64,000 bases of DNA from Gramella sp. MAR_2010_147 (lineage in GTDB: Bacteria; Bacteroidota; Bacteroidia; Flavobacteriales; Flavobacteriaceae): the NCBI RefSeq assembly GCF_900105135.1, contig NZ_LT629741.1, forward strand, positions 3,094,484 to 3,158,483. The letters are read 5' to 3'. Shown here piece by piece: positions 28,307 through 37,316 of the stretch. How positions within the stretch are numbered: the stretch's first letter is position 1; each line of letters begins with the position of its first letter. A program made the position numbers and the translations under genes. Below the pieces are notes generated by a model. It was not told where the DNA came from. It was given only the letters and a program-made list of their open reading frames with translations, and searched no databases.

Positions 28307-30574
28307 ATGGCATACGATATTGATATGATTAAGAAGGTGTATAGCCAAATGGCAGAACGTGTGAATACAGCACGTGAAGTTGTTGGTAAACCTTTGACAC
28401 TTTCAGAAAAGATCCTTTATTCTCACTTATGGGACGGTAAAGCTAATGAAGCTTACGTCAGAGGGAAGGATTATGTAGAATTTTCACCAGATAGAATTGC
28501 CTGCCAGGATGCGACGGCTCAAATGGCTTTGCTACAATTTATGCAAGCTGGGAAGAAGCAGGTGGCTGTGCCTACCACAGTTCACTGTGATCACCTTATC
28601 CAGGCAAAAATGGGAGCTGCGATAGATTTACAGTCGGCTAACAAGAGTAGTAGTGAGGTTTTTGATTTTCTGGAATCAGTATCAAATAAGTACGGAATTG
28701 GATTCTGGAAGCCAGGTGCAGGTATTATTCACCAGGTAGTTCTTGAAAACTACGCATTCCCAGGAGGAATGATGATTGGTACAGATTCTCACACGGTGAA
28801 CGCCGGGGGATTAGGAATGGTTGCTATTGGTGTTGGTGGTGCAGATGCTGTAGATGTAATGGCAGGAATGCCATGGGAGCTTAAATTCCCTAAACTTATT
28901 GGAGTGAAGTTAACCGGAAAACTTTCTGGATGGACTTCTTCTAAAGATGTGATCTTAAAAGTTGCAGGTATTCTTACTGTTAAGGGTGGTACCGGTGCAA
29001 TTATTGAATACTTTGGTGAAGGGGCACGTAATTTATCCTGTACAGGTAAAGGTACTATCTGTAATATGGGAGCTGAAGTTGGTGCAACTACTTCAACTTT
29101 TGGTTATGACGACTCTATGGAGCGTTATCTTAAAGCAACTAACAGAGCTGATGTTGCTGAAGCAGCTAATGCAGTTCGTGAACACCTAACAGGTGATGAT
29201 GAGGTTTATGCAAATCCAGAGCAATATTTTGATGAATTGATCGAGATCAATTTAGATGAATTGAAGCCACACTTAAACGGACCTTTTACTCCAGATCTTG
29301 CAACTCCTATTTCTGAAATGGGAGCGAAAGCTAAGGAGCATGACTGGCCAATCAATGTAGATTGGGGTCTAATTGGTTCCTGTACGAACTCTTCTTACGA
29401 AGATTTGACAAGAGCAGCTTCTATCGCAAAACAGGCGGTAGACAAGAAAGTAAAAGCTAAATCTGATTTCGGAATTAACCCGGGATCTGAGCAAATTAGA
29501 TTTACTGCAGAAAGAGATGGATTGCTTCAGATCTTTGAAGATCTTGATGCAACGATATTTACAAACGCCTGTGGACCATGTATAGGTCAATGGGATCGTT
29601 CAGATAGAAAAGGGGAAGAGAAGAACACTATTGTTCACTCTTTTAACCGTAATTTCTCTAAGCGTGCAGATGGTAATCCAAATACGCACGCCTTTGTAGG
29701 TTCTCCTGAAATGGTTGCAGCAATTGCAATTTCTGGTAGACTTGATTTTGACCCTACTCGTGACAAGTTAATGAACGAGGATGGAGAAGAAGTAATGTTA
29801 GACGAGCCACAGGGAATTGAACTTCCATCTAAAGGGTTCGCCGTTGAAGATGCAGGTTATGTTGCGCCTAAAGAAGACGGAAGTAGTGTTGAGGTAAAAG
29901 TAGCTGAAGACAGTGAAAGACTTCAATTATTAACCCCATTTGAGCCTTGGGATGGTAAGAACCTTACCGGTGCGAAACTGCTTATCAAAGCATGGGGTAA
30001 ATGTACTACCGATCATATTTCTATGGCAGGACCTTGGTTACGTTACAGAGGTCACCTTGATAATATTTCTAACAACTGTTTGATCGGAGCGATTAACGCT
30101 TATAATAAGAAATCGAATTTTGTTAAAAATCAACTAACTGGTGAGTACAATGGTGTACCGGCAGTGCAAAGAGAATACAAGAAAGAAGGAATTTCAACGA
30201 TAGTGGTGGGAGATCATAATTACGGTGAAGGTTCTTCAAGAGAGCATGCAGCTATGGAGCCAAGACATTTAGGTGTTAAGGTGGTATTGGTAAAATCTTT
30301 CGCCCGTATTCACGAAACAAATCTTAAGAAACAAGGGATGTTAGGTCTTACTTTTGCAAATGAAAGTGATTACGATCTAATTCAGGAAGACGATACTTTC
30401 AACTTTGTAGATCTTGAGAACTTTGCTCCAGATACTCCATTAACGATAGAGATCGTTCATGCAGATGGAAGCAAGGATACAATAAAAGCAAACCATACCT
30501 ATAATGCTCCTCAAATTGAGTGGTATAAGCATGGTTCAGCATTAAATCTTATTAAAAAGCAAAATGCAGCTTAA
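28307..30574 (+). CDS. acn: Aconitate hydratase (mitochondrial-type)
   Basis: A 755-residue [4Fe-4S] enzyme of the TCA cycle that interconverts citrate and isocitrate. The size and motifs match the mitochondrial-type aconitase rather than AcnB. Cluster cysteines are visible in [10 protein letters not shown] and in [12 protein letters not shown]. Substrate motifs include [26 protein letters not shown] and, in the C-terminal swivel domain, [19 protein letters not shown]. It is monocistronic with a terminator after it. Confidence 0.96.
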   Translation: MAYDIDMIKKVYSQMAERVNTAREVVGKPLTLSEKILYSHLWDGKANEAYVRGKDYVEFSPDRIACQDATAQMALLQFMQAGKKQVAVPTTVHCDHLIQAKMGAAIDLQSANKSSSEVFDFLESVSNKYGIGFWKPGAGIIHQVVLENYAFPGGMMIGTDSHTVNAGGLGMVAIGVGGADAVDVMAGMPWELKFPKLIGVKLTGKLSGWTSSKDVILKVAGILTVKGGTGAIIEYFGEGARNLSCTGKGTICNMGAEVGATTSTFGYDDSMERYLKATNRADVAEAANAVREHLTGDDEVYANPEQYFDELIEINLDELKPHLNGPFTPDLATPISEMGAKAKEHDWPINVDWGLIGSCTNSSYEDLTRAASIAKQAVDKKVKAKSDFGINPGSEQIRFTAERDGLLQIFEDLDATIFTNACGPCIGQWDRSDRKGEEKNTIVHSFNRNFSKRADGNPNTHAFVGSPEMVAAIAISGRLDFDPTRDKLMNEDGEEVMLDEPQGIELPSKGFAVEDAGYVAPKEDGSSVEVKVAEDSERLQLLTPFEPWDGKNLTGAKLLIKAWGKCTTDHISMAGPWLRYRGHLDNISNNCLIGAINAYNKKSNFVKNQLTGEYNGVPAVQREYKKEGISTIVVGDHNYGEGSSREHAAMEPRHLGVKVVLVKSFARIHETNLKKQGMLGLTFANESDYDLIQEDDTFNFVDLENFAPDTPLTIEIVHADGSKDTIKANHTYNAPQIEWYKHGSALNLIKKQNAA

Positions 30575-30601
30575 GTTTGAGCTTAAATAATAAAAAGAAA
30601 G

Positions 30602-30624
30602 CTCCCTTTTCAGGGAGTTTTTTT
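30602..30624 (+). terminator. Terminator of aconitase gene
   Basis: A CTCCCT/AGGGAG stem with a TTTC loop, extended by A:T pairs, is followed by T7. It lies just before the promoter of the TlpA-like gene. Confidence 0.85.
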
Positions 30625-30630
30625 ATGTGG

Positions 30631-30638
30631 TAACTTTG
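30631..30638 (+). promoter_or_regulatory. -7 promoter element (TAACTTTG) of the TlpA-like gene
   Basis: A TAnnTTTG match begins 7 bp after the aconitase terminator and lies 25 bp before the ATG at 30663. It overlaps the 5' end of a longer GTG-initiated frame, which argues against that upstream start. Confidence 0.55.
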
Positions 30639-30662
30639 CGAAAATTTTGTTGCCCTTTTCCT

Positions 30663-31223
30663 ATGAAATTATTTAAAAATCAGTGGTCTAATATTATCAT
30701 TATCGTGATTATCCTGGCGATGGTGATTCCACAAACCAGAAAACCAATTCAAATTTTCGTAAATAAATTAATCTCCTTTGCACCTTCAATAAACGATGAA
30801 GATGATAGAGAGAAAATTGCCGATTATAACTGGATTCTGGAAGACAAAAGAGGGAAGCGTATTGAGTTTTCTGAATTTGAGGATAAAGTCATTGTAGTGA
30901 ATTTCTGGGCAACCTGGTGTCCGCCCTGTATCGCTGAAATGCCAAGCTTTCAGGAGTTATATGAAGCTTATGGAGAAAAGGTTACTTTTATTTTTGTTTC
31001 AGGAGAGCAGCATGAGACCACTGAAAATTATATGAAACGAAAACGTTTTACGTTGCCTTCCTATAAAATGCTAACCAAAGCTCCGGAACCTATGAATGGA
31101 AAAACGCTTCCTACTACTTATGTGATTGCAAAGGATGGAAGTATAGTTGTGGATAAAGTTGGCTCTGCCGACTGGAATAGTGAAAGTTTCAGAAAAACGC
31201 TGGATAAACTCCTTTCAGAATAA
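30663..31223 (+). CDS. TlpA-like membrane-anchored thioredoxin
   Basis: A 186-residue protein with one N-terminal membrane anchor (about residues 8-25) and a periplasmic thioredoxin-like domain of the TlpA/ResA type. The active site is WCPPC (Cys86, Cys89) in VVNFWATWCPPCIAEMP, and the cis-proline is in the LPTTYVI segment. It probably reduces disulfides in exported proteins, for example in cytochrome c maturation. I chose the ATG at 30663 over a GTG at 30627, because the extra residues overlap the promoter. It converges on crtY with only 2 bp between the stops. Confidence 0.88.
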   Translation: MKLFKNQWSNIIIIVIILAMVIPQTRKPIQIFVNKLISFAPSINDEDDREKIADYNWILEDKRGKRIEFSEFEDKVIVVNFWATWCPPCIAEMPSFQELYEAYGEKVTFIFVSGEQHETTENYMKRKRFTLPSYKMLTKAPEPMNGKTLPTTYVIAKDGSIVVDKVGSADWNSESFRKTLDKLLSE

Positions 31224-31225
31224 AA

Positions 31226-32362
31226 TTAGATCTTTTTAAAGAATGATCTTATGAATTGAGGGTGGTAAAGCGAAAGCATAATCTTCAGGTCTTCTGAAAA
31301 GCTTGTCTCTTCATCCAGAAAGCTAAAAATTTCCTGAATGCTGTTTTTTGTATAGAATTTTGTGAAAAGAGATTCACCAAGGTTATTTTGAGATTGCAAA
31401 ACATCTAAGAAAATAGCATCATATTTCTGAAATTTTTTATTCATCAGGTTTGCAGAAGGGTGTAGCCCGCTTTTTATATTTTCAATTAACTTCTCAACCT
31501 TTACTTCAGTATTTTTAAATGAATAACCCGAAGATGCTTTTACCCAGCCACCTGCAGTGCCTATCTTGGTAAGATATCTTGTATTGGATTTATGGAAGGG
31601 ATAATCGGTCATGGGGATGATACCTTTCTCAGTTTCTATGATTTCAAAATGATCGATCTTCAATATAGAATGAATGTATTCTTCAAGTTTTTGATCATAA
31701 ACAGATTCCTTGCAAAGCGAAGGAGTGAAAAAGGTGAATTCTACAAGCACTTCATTTTTTGATGTGGGCAGAATGTAGGTAAAACAGGTATCTTCCTTAT
31801 GCTTTACTCTGTAATCCATCATAGTAAAGATCTCAGGATCAAAATGTGCTTTCTCAGTCTTGATTTTGATGCCTTTAAAATGCTGATATATTAAAGACGA
31901 TTTCTCATCATTTTTGAAGTCTGAATCCAGGCGGCTATCAAAAAAATGGGTGGCGGTGTAATTATTTTTTTCACCAATAGCATTTCTGGTAACCTGATCT
32001 ATTTTGGTGATCCTGTCTTTAATAAAGAAAATATCTTCTGAATTCTCCAATTCTTCTTTCGCATAGTCATAGAAGTCCAGCGAATTTATCATCTTATACG
32101 AATATGGTTCCAGAGCCAGATCCCTGGAAAGTTCTGATGATATAAATTTACCTTTATTCCATTTTTTAGCTATAAGGTGATCCCAGTTTCCACGTCCTTT
32201 TTCCCAGAAGCACCAGGTTTTATCATTTGCAGACTTTTTGGAGGGTTCTATAATAGCAATCTTCTTCCCTTTGAAGAAAACATCCTGATGTAGGCGTAAT
32301 GCCAGTTGAAGTCCCGCCAGGCCACCACCAACAATGACGTAGTAATAATCTGGCGTTATCAT
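31226..32362 (-). CDS. crtY: Lycopene beta-cyclase
   Basis: A 378-residue flavoprotein that cyclises both ends of lycopene to give beta-carotene. The N-terminal dinucleotide motif YVIVGGGLAGLQLALRL and the downstream KTWCFWEKGRGNWD and FTYILPTSKNEVLVEFTFF segments identify the CrtY/CrtL class; GTAGGWVKASSGYSF is the conserved C-terminal motif. It is the last gene of the carotenoid operon (crtI-crtB-crtZ-crtY) and lies 16 bp after crtZ. Confidence 0.93.
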   Translation of the reverse strand: MITPDYYYVIVGGGLAGLQLALRLHQDVFFKGKKIAIIEPSKKSANDKTWCFWEKGRGNWDHLIAKKWNKGKFISSELSRDLALEPYSYKMINSLDFYDYAKEELENSEDIFFIKDRITKIDQVTRNAIGEKNNYTATHFFDSRLDSDFKNDEKSSLIYQHFKGIKIKTEKAHFDPEIFTMMDYRVKHKEDTCFTYILPTSKNEVLVEFTFFTPSLCKESVYDQKLEEYIHSILKIDHFEIIETEKGIIPMTDYPFHKSNTRYLTKIGTAGGWVKASSGYSFKNTEVKVEKLIENIKSGLHPSANLMNKKFQKYDAIFLDVLQSQNNLGESLFTKFYTKNSIQEIFSFLDEETSFSEDLKIMLSLYHPQFIRSFFKKI

Positions 32363-32378
32363 TTATTTAAAGAATTTA

Positions 32379-32828
32379 TTATTTTCTGAAGTATTTAAAA
32401 GGTACGAAAAGCATTCCGAAGCATTCTCCGTCATCTTTGCCTAAATGCTTGTGATGCATTTTATGTGCTCTTCTAATGCCTTTTGCGTATTTATTATTAG
32501 CGTTTCGAAATATTTTAAAACGCTGGTGTATAAAGATATCGTGAACGGTAAAGTAAGTAATTCCGTAGGCCAGGATACCAAGTCCAATGGGTAAACCTAT
32601 CCAAACATCGTCATATCGCCATAATAAGAAACAACCAATGCTAACAAGAGCATAGAAAACAAAGAAAAGATCGTTTCGCTCCCACCAGCTGCTATGGTCT
32701 TTTTTATGGTGATCTTGATGCAATTTCCATAGAAACCCATGCATCACATATTTGTGAGTAAACCAGGCCATACCCTCCATCATCATGAAGGTGCCTAGAA
32801 AAACCACTATCCATAATATTACATTCAT
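32379..32828 (-). CDS. crtZ: Beta-carotene hydroxylase
   Basis: A 149-residue membrane di-iron hydroxylase that adds 3-hydroxyl groups to beta-carotene, producing zeaxanthin. Four membrane segments and the histidine clusters are visible: HKYVMH (His25, His30), HQDHH (His37, 40, 41), HDIFIH and HKMHHKH. The length matches bacterial CrtZ. With crtY it points to zeaxanthin as the operon's end product; no ketolase (crtW) is seen here. Confidence 0.94.
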   Translation of the reverse strand: MNVILWIVVFLGTFMMMEGMAWFTHKYVMHGFLWKLHQDHHKKDHSSWWERNDLFFVFYALVSIGCFLLWRYDDVWIGLPIGLGILAYGITYFTVHDIFIHQRFKIFRNANNKYAKGIRRAHKMHHKHLGKDDGECFGMLFVPFKYFRK

Positions 32829-32838
32829 CTTCTTTCTT

Positions 32839-33693
32839 TTAAATGAGATTCAATCTATATGAAATATAAGATTTTGCAAGCAATCCGGCTTTCTGATAAT
32901 TAGGGACTCTTACCCGCCGTTTTCTTATTTCAAGCGATGGAATCCTTTTTAATTTTTGTAATAATTTTCTATAATAAATATAAGCCGTGTAAACTCCAAA
33001 TTTAGCTTCTACAGGTAAATGTGCAATACCTTTTAAGCCTTTATGAAAATCTTCCTCAATTTCTTTAATGATCTGTTCTTTATTAAGTTCATTTAGCTGA
33101 GACAGATCTACATTGGGGAAATAACTTCTGCTAAGGTCTTCATAATCTGCCTTGAGATCCCTTAAAAAATTTACTTTCTGAAAAGCGGAACCAAGGCTCA
33201 TGGCAGATTCTTTTAGTTCCTTATATCTTTTCTCGTCTCCGTGCACAAATACCTTAAGACACATAAGTCCAACTACATCTGCACTTCCATATATATATTG
33301 TTTATATTCTTCCATGCTTAGATATTCAGATTTATGTAAGTCTAAGCGCATACTATCCATAAAAGAGGAGTATAATTCTTTCTGGATGGAATATTTGTGT
33401 ACAGTTTCCTGGAAAGAATTTAGAATTGGATTTAATGATATTTTTGAATCTATTGCTTTGTGAAGATCTGATTCAAAATCAGCAAAGAGCTGTTCTTTAT
33501 CATAATCATGAAATGAATCTACTATTTCATCTGCCAGCCGTACAAAACCATAAATATTATAGATATCCTGCCTAATGGAAGGCGCTAGCATTTTAGTAGC
33601 CAAAGAAAAGGATGTGCTGTAAGAATTGGTAACGGTCTTACTGCACTCTCTGGAAACATTATCGAAAAGGGCTTTCATATTAATTTCTTTCAT
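32839..33693 (-). CDS. crtB: Phytoene synthase
   Basis: An enzyme of 284 residues that condenses two geranylgeranyl diphosphates into phytoene. The two aspartate-rich motifs for Mg-diphosphate binding are ADEIVDSF (near residue 70) and RDLKADYEDLSRSYFP. Two starts are possible: ATG 33693, overlapping crtI by 14 bp, and ATG 33678, which begins MKALFDNVS and leaves a 1-bp gap. The second resembles relatives better, but both give the same enzyme. Translational coupling to crtI is likely either way. Confidence 0.93.
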   Translation of the reverse strand: MKEINMKALFDNVSRECSKTVTNSYSTSFSLATKMLAPSIRQDIYNIYGFVRLADEIVDSFHDYDKEQLFADFESDLHKAIDSKISLNPILNSFQETVHKYSIQKELYSSFMDSMRLDLHKSEYLSMEEYKQYIYGSADVVGLMCLKVFVHGDEKRYKELKESAMSLGSAFQKVNFLRDLKADYEDLSRSYFPNVDLSQLNELNKEQIIKEIEEDFHKGLKGIAHLPVEAKFGVYTAYIYYRKLLQKLKRIPSLEIRKRRVRVPNYQKAGLLAKSYISYRLNLI

Positions 33694-35146
33694 ATTTTTC
33701 TATCAATCCGGCTGCCAGTTTTCCTGAAATTAGGGAAGGTGGTACCCCCGGACCGGGAACGCTTAATTGTCCCGTAAAGTAAAGTTGATCAACTTTTTTA
33801 CTCCTCAATTTTGGTCTTAAAAATGCCGTCTGAAAAAGTGTATTGGCCATCCCATAAGCATTACCTTTATAGGAGTTATAGGCTTTTTTAAAATCTTTCA
33901 CACAGAAGGATTCTTTAAATATAATATTTGTTTTCAATTTTTGATCAGTAAGTCTTTCAAAACGATCCAGGATCAAATTAAAATAGTGTTCTCTCAACTC
34001 CTGGGTGTCTTCAAGATCTGGAGCAAGTGGGATTAAAAATATACCCGCCTCTTTTCCTTCTGGAGCACAGGTGTTATCAGTAATAGACGGAAAACTGGCA
34101 TAAAACAACGGGTCTTCAGGCCATTTTGGATCATCATAAATGTCTTTTGCATGCGCTTCAAAATTTGAATCAAAGAAAAGCGTATGATGAGAAACATTTT
34201 TTATTTTCTTGTCAAAACCTACATAAAAGAGCAAAGAAGACGGTGCGAATGTTTTTTTATTCCAATAAGATTCAGAATACTGTCGTAGTTTTTGGGGCAG
34301 TAATTGTTCTGAATGATGATAATCTGCACCCGATAGAACAATATCTGCATGAAACTCTTTTCCATTCACAAGAATACCTTTGGCCTTATTATTTTCAGTA
34401 ATAATTTTTTCAACGGGGGAATTTAAGTGAAATTTAACCCCAAGGGATTCGGCAAGTTCTTTAATTCCTTCAATGACCTTATACATCCCTCCAACCGGGT
34501 GCCATGTGCCCAGCCCAAAATCGGCATAATTCATAAAACTGTAAAAAGCCGGCGTATCGCTCGCTTTTGCACCCAAAAATAAAACAGGAAACTCTAAGAT
34601 CTGTCGGAGTTTTGTATTAGAAAATTCTTTTCTAACGTCACTGCTAATATTGGTGAAAAATCTACCTAATCTTTTAGCGGTTTCAGGAGTGATTAACTCT
34701 ATAGGTGAAACACCGGGACGGTATACCAGATCTTTTATGGCTATTTCATAATTATCTTTGGCTTTTGAAATAAACCTTTTCAGGTTGTTTGAACTTCCTG
34801 TTTCTTCCTTTTCAAAACTGTCGTAAATTCCTTGAAGGGATCCGGGAATAGTGATAGAGTCATTTTTCTCGAAATATACCTGATAGGCAGGATCTAATTT
34901 TTCAAGTTTATAATAGTCTGAAGGTTTTTTATTGAAATCAGAAAAAAAGCGTTCAAAAACATCGGGCATCCAATACCATGTGGGGCCAATATCAAAAGTG
35001 AATCCGTCTTTTTTTAGTTGCCTGGCCCTTCCTCCAAGACTACTGTTTTTTTCAAATACTTCTACCTTGTATCCTGCTTTTGCTAAGTAACAGGATGCTG
35101 CAAGAGATGAAAATCCAGATCCTATAATATTAATTTTTTGAGGCAT
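33680..35146 (-). CDS. crtI: Phytoene desaturase
   Basis: A 488-residue FAD-dependent CrtI-type desaturase, which introduces four double bases' worth of unsaturation to convert phytoene to lycopene. The N-terminal FAD motif is INIIGSGFSSLAASCYLAKAG with GGRARQLKKDGFTFDIGPTW, and the C-terminal family signature is YFTGQLSVPGPGVPPSLISG. It is the first structural gene of the operon, 8 bp after the MerR-type regulator. Confidence 0.95.
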   Translation of the reverse strand: MPQKINIIGSGFSSLAASCYLAKAGYKVEVFEKNSSLGGRARQLKKDGFTFDIGPTWYWMPDVFERFFSDFNKKPSDYYKLEKLDPAYQVYFEKNDSITIPGSLQGIYDSFEKEETGSSNNLKRFISKAKDNYEIAIKDLVYRPGVSPIELITPETAKRLGRFFTNISSDVRKEFSNTKLRQILEFPVLFLGAKASDTPAFYSFMNYADFGLGTWHPVGGMYKVIEGIKELAESLGVKFHLNSPVEKIITENNKAKGILVNGKEFHADIVLSGADYHHSEQLLPQKLRQYSESYWNKKTFAPSSLLFYVGFDKKIKNVSHHTLFFDSNFEAHAKDIYDDPKWPEDPLFYASFPSITDNTCAPEGKEAGIFLIPLAPDLEDTQELREHYFNLILDRFERLTDQKLKTNIIFKESFCVKDFKKAYNSYKGNAYGMANTLFQTAFLRPKLRSKKVDQLYFTGQLSVPGPGVPPSLISGKLAAGLIEKYERN

Positions 35147-35154
35147 TTAGTAGG

Positions 35155-36057
35155 TTATAGCGTGTTAGTAAAAGAAGAAATAGATTTCTGAACTTTTATA
35201 TTACCCGGTAATTTGGAAGAATCAATTTCCCTGGTTCTTTGTCCAAATAAATAGAATTCATGCATTTTCTCCTGGCATATTTTATCCTGAAAGCTACTTA
35301 TAAAATCATGAATATTGGTATTTACGGGTGATATTGTAAGGTAACTTACGAAGATTAAGTTCTTATGGATTTCCATTAGATAATCTATATTCTCTAATGG
35401 CAAACTAGGTCCCAGGTAGATCGCATTTTTTCCGGAGTTTAAGATCTCGTAATTCAGGTAGAGAATCCCCACATCGTGAATTTCATTATAGGGGAGAAAT
35501 AGAACATATAATTTATCATCCTCCTTATTGAGCGTTTCAGATTTTATCTCTGCAATGTTCAAATAAATTTTTTGTTTTATAAGCTCTACGATATAATGTT
35601 CATGTATAGGCTTAATAGTATCTGTTTGCCATAGCAGGCCAATTTCATCTAGAAGTGGTAAAAACACATCGTTAAAAATCTCCCTGAAATTCCTGTTTTC
35701 TCGTAGTTGGTTATAGGTTCTTTGAAAAAGGCGGTCATCAAAGTTCATCATCGCAAGCTTAAAAGAATTTTTAGCTCTGTTCTCTTCACTGGATGATGCA
35801 GAAATTCGATTAACCAGATTTTTTATTTCACTCTCATCCATTCTGGATATTCTGGAAATCTTATATCCATGGCTGTTTAGAAAAGCTATATTCAATAGCT
35901 TTTGCAAATTCTTGCCATTATAGGTTCTAATATTAGTATCGGTACGCTCAGGATCTAAGATGTCATACCTTTTTTCCCAAATTCTAATAGTATGAGCTTT
36001 TACTCCACTTAGATGCTCGAGATCCTTAATACTGAAATTCTGTTTAATGTGTTCCAT
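35155..36057 (-). CDS. MerR-family regulator with CarH-type cobalamin domain
   Basis: A 300-residue regulator heading the carotenoid operon. Residues 1-75 are a MerR winged helix (FSIKDLEHLSGVKAHTIRIWEKRY). The central part matches the CarH/LitR photoreceptor cap: Trp143, nine residues, then Glu153-His154, which is the W-x9-EH motif that contacts adenosylcobalamin. The Rossmann-like domain then has ExHxxG at Glu192-His194-Gly197, placing a histidine where CarH ligates cobalt, and LGPSLPL (215-221). In CarH the B12-bound dark form is a tetrameric repressor that light disassembles. The same light control of crt genes is inferred here. TAAACAA boxes lie upstream. Confidence 0.9.
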   Translation of the reverse strand: MEHIKQNFSIKDLEHLSGVKAHTIRIWEKRYDILDPERTDTNIRTYNGKNLQKLLNIAFLNSHGYKISRISRMDESEIKNLVNRISASSSEENRAKNSFKLAMMNFDDRLFQRTYNQLRENRNFREIFNDVFLPLLDEIGLLWQTDTIKPIHEHYIVELIKQKIYLNIAEIKSETLNKEDDKLYVLFLPYNEIHDVGILYLNYEILNSGKNAIYLGPSLPLENIDYLMEIHKNLIFVSYLTISPVNTNIHDFISSFQDKICQEKMHEFYLFGQRTREIDSSKLPGNIKVQKSISSFTNTL

Positions 36058-36073
36058 ATTTTATAATAGACAT

Positions 36074-36156
36074 TAAACAAAACTAAACAATTAAATAGCG
36101 TATTCTGTATAGTGAAATGTTAAATTGTTTAATTTTAGGGTGAATTAATTAAACAA
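36074..36156. promoter_or_regulatory. Cluster of four TAAACAA boxes and crt promoter
   Basis: TAAACAA occurs at 36074-36080, 36084-36090 and 36150-36156, and inverted (TTGTTTA) at 36125-36131. The first two straddle a minus-strand -7 element TAGTTTTG (36078-36085) about 21 bp upstream of the regulator gene. This arrangement suits repressor sites for the MerR/CarH-type protein; the assignment is inferred. Confidence 0.6.
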
Positions 36157-36245
36157 AATATTCTGGAGTTCGAGAAAAATCTCAAGAACTCTTTAGATAT
36201 TGATTTATTGAAGAAAAAAAAGTTGAAATATAAATAGAAAAGTAG

Positions 36246-36329
36246 TACCCGGAGCGGGACTTGAACCCGCACGCCCTAATGGACACATGGCCCTCAACCA
36301 TGCCTGTCTACCAATTCCAGCACCCGGGT
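36246..36329 (-). tRNA. tRNA-Leu (GAG)
   Basis: An 84-nt class II tRNA with a 7-bp acceptor stem, a long variable arm, T-loop TTCAAGT and anticodon loop TTGAGGG (anticodon GAG). The 3' CCA is not encoded. It lies upstream of, and on the same strand as, the crt regulator. Confidence 0.93.
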
Positions 36330-36398
36330 AAATATTATGGGGTATGATCCATATGGCTGGTACAATAAAATTTCCGAAAAAGTATGCCGGAAAAGCAC

Positions 36399-36414
36399 TG
36401 ATCTGGCTGGGGCT
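36399..36414 (-). pseudogene. tRNA-Lys 3'-end fragment
   Basis: Sixteen bases are identical to the 3' end of the neighbouring tRNA-Lys genes (36495-36510), after which the sequence diverges completely. It is a relic of a third copy, or a scar of recombination into a tRNA 3' end. Confidence 0.65.
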
Positions 36415-36494
36415 TCCTTCGCTTAGACTGCGCTCAACGCAAGGCTCTTCAGTTTAGGTAAAATTCGTGCCCTTAAAATTCAGACCAAAAAGAG

Positions 36495-36567
36495 TGATCT
36501 GGCTGGGGCTCGAACCCAGGACCCTCTCCTTAAAAGGGAGATGCTCTACCAACTGAGCTACCAGATC
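36495..36567 (-). tRNA. tRNA-Lys (TTT), copy 1
   Basis: A 73-nt tRNA with acceptor GATCTGG/CCAGATC, anticodon loop CTTTTAA (anticodon TTT) and T-loop TTCGAGC. CCA is not encoded. It is identical to the next copy. Confidence 0.95.
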
Positions 36568-36595
36568 TTGAAAATATAATTTAGAACGTAATAAG

Positions 36596-36668
36596 TGATC
36601 TGGCTGGGGCTCGAACCCAGGACCCTCTCCTTAAAAGGGAGATGCTCTACCAACTGAGCTACCAGATC
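36596..36668 (-). tRNA. tRNA-Lys (TTT), copy 2
   Basis: A second 73-nt tRNA-Lys identical in sequence to the copy 28 bp away. The pair is a tandem duplication, divergent from aroK. Confidence 0.95.
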
Positions 36669-36758
36669 AATAAAAAGCATCCGTCGTTTTGCGAATGCGG
36701 GTGCAAATATACATTCATTAATTTATTTTTCAAGCCTAAATTGGTATAATTTTATCTT

Positions 36759-36766
36759 AGTTTTGC
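36759..36766 (+). promoter_or_regulatory. -7 promoter element (TAGTTTTG) of aroK
   Basis: A TAnnTTTG match lies 28 bp before the aroK start codon. A TTG at 36741-36743 is only 15 bp upstream, short of the usual spacing. Confidence 0.5.
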
Positions 36767-36794
36767 CTTTATCTCATTTTAAGCAGATTAGATA

Positions 36795-37316
36795 ATGAAA
36801 ATATTTCTATTGGGATATATGGGTTCCGGAAAATCTCATATTGGAAAGCGATTAGCAGAGAGAATTTATCAAAAATTTATAGATTTTGATGAAGAAATCG
36901 AAAAAAGAGAAAATTCTACTATTTCTGAAATTTTCAAAAATAAGGGTGAGATCTTTTTTAGGAAATTAGAGCGCCAGGTACTGGAGGAAATGATCCAGCT
37001 GGATGAAGCGGCAATAGTTTCCCTGGGAGGAGGTACCCCATGTTATGGAAATAATATGGAGCTTATAAAAACTAATGCGGATGTTGCCTCCTTTTATTTA
37101 AAATTGGACATACAAACACTTACGGAGAGATTGGAGGCTGAAAAAGCTCACAGACCTGTGATTAGTCACCTTGATAACGAGGAACAGTTAGAAGAATTTA
37201 TAAGAAAGCATCTTTTTGAGAGAGGTTTCTATTACAACCAGAGTGATTATGTGATAGATTGCAATGATAAATCTGCAGATGAAATTATTAGTAAGATTCA
37301 GGAGAAACTAGGATAG
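36795..37316 (+). CDS. aroK: Shikimate kinase
   Basis: A 173-residue kinase that phosphorylates shikimate in aromatic amino-acid synthesis. The P-loop is GYMGSGKSH (7-15), the shikimate-binding acidic motif is FIDFDEEIE, and the SLGGGTP and HRPV segments match the lid and substrate sites. The gene overlaps the convergent phosphoribosyltransferase gene by 9 bp at their 3' ends. Confidence 0.95.
   Translation: MKIFLLGYMGSGKSHIGKRLAERIYQKFIDFDEEIEKRENSTISEIFKNKGEIFFRKLERQVLEEMIQLDEAAIVSLGGGTPCYGNNMELIKTNADVASFYLKLDIQTLTERLEAEKAHRPVISHLDNEEQLEEFIRKHLFERGFYYNQSDYVIDCNDKSADEIISKIQEKLG

Noticed and set aside
31226..36057. Carotenoid genes as a horizontally acquired island
   Set aside because: Base composition and codon use look like the neighbours, there are no mobile elements at the borders, and crt operons are ordinary in this family.
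36331..36494. CRISPR or insertion-sequence remnant between the tRNA genes
   Set aside because: The tRNA-Lys fragment and weak inverted repeats are not arranged as direct repeats with spacers, and no transposase frame is present.
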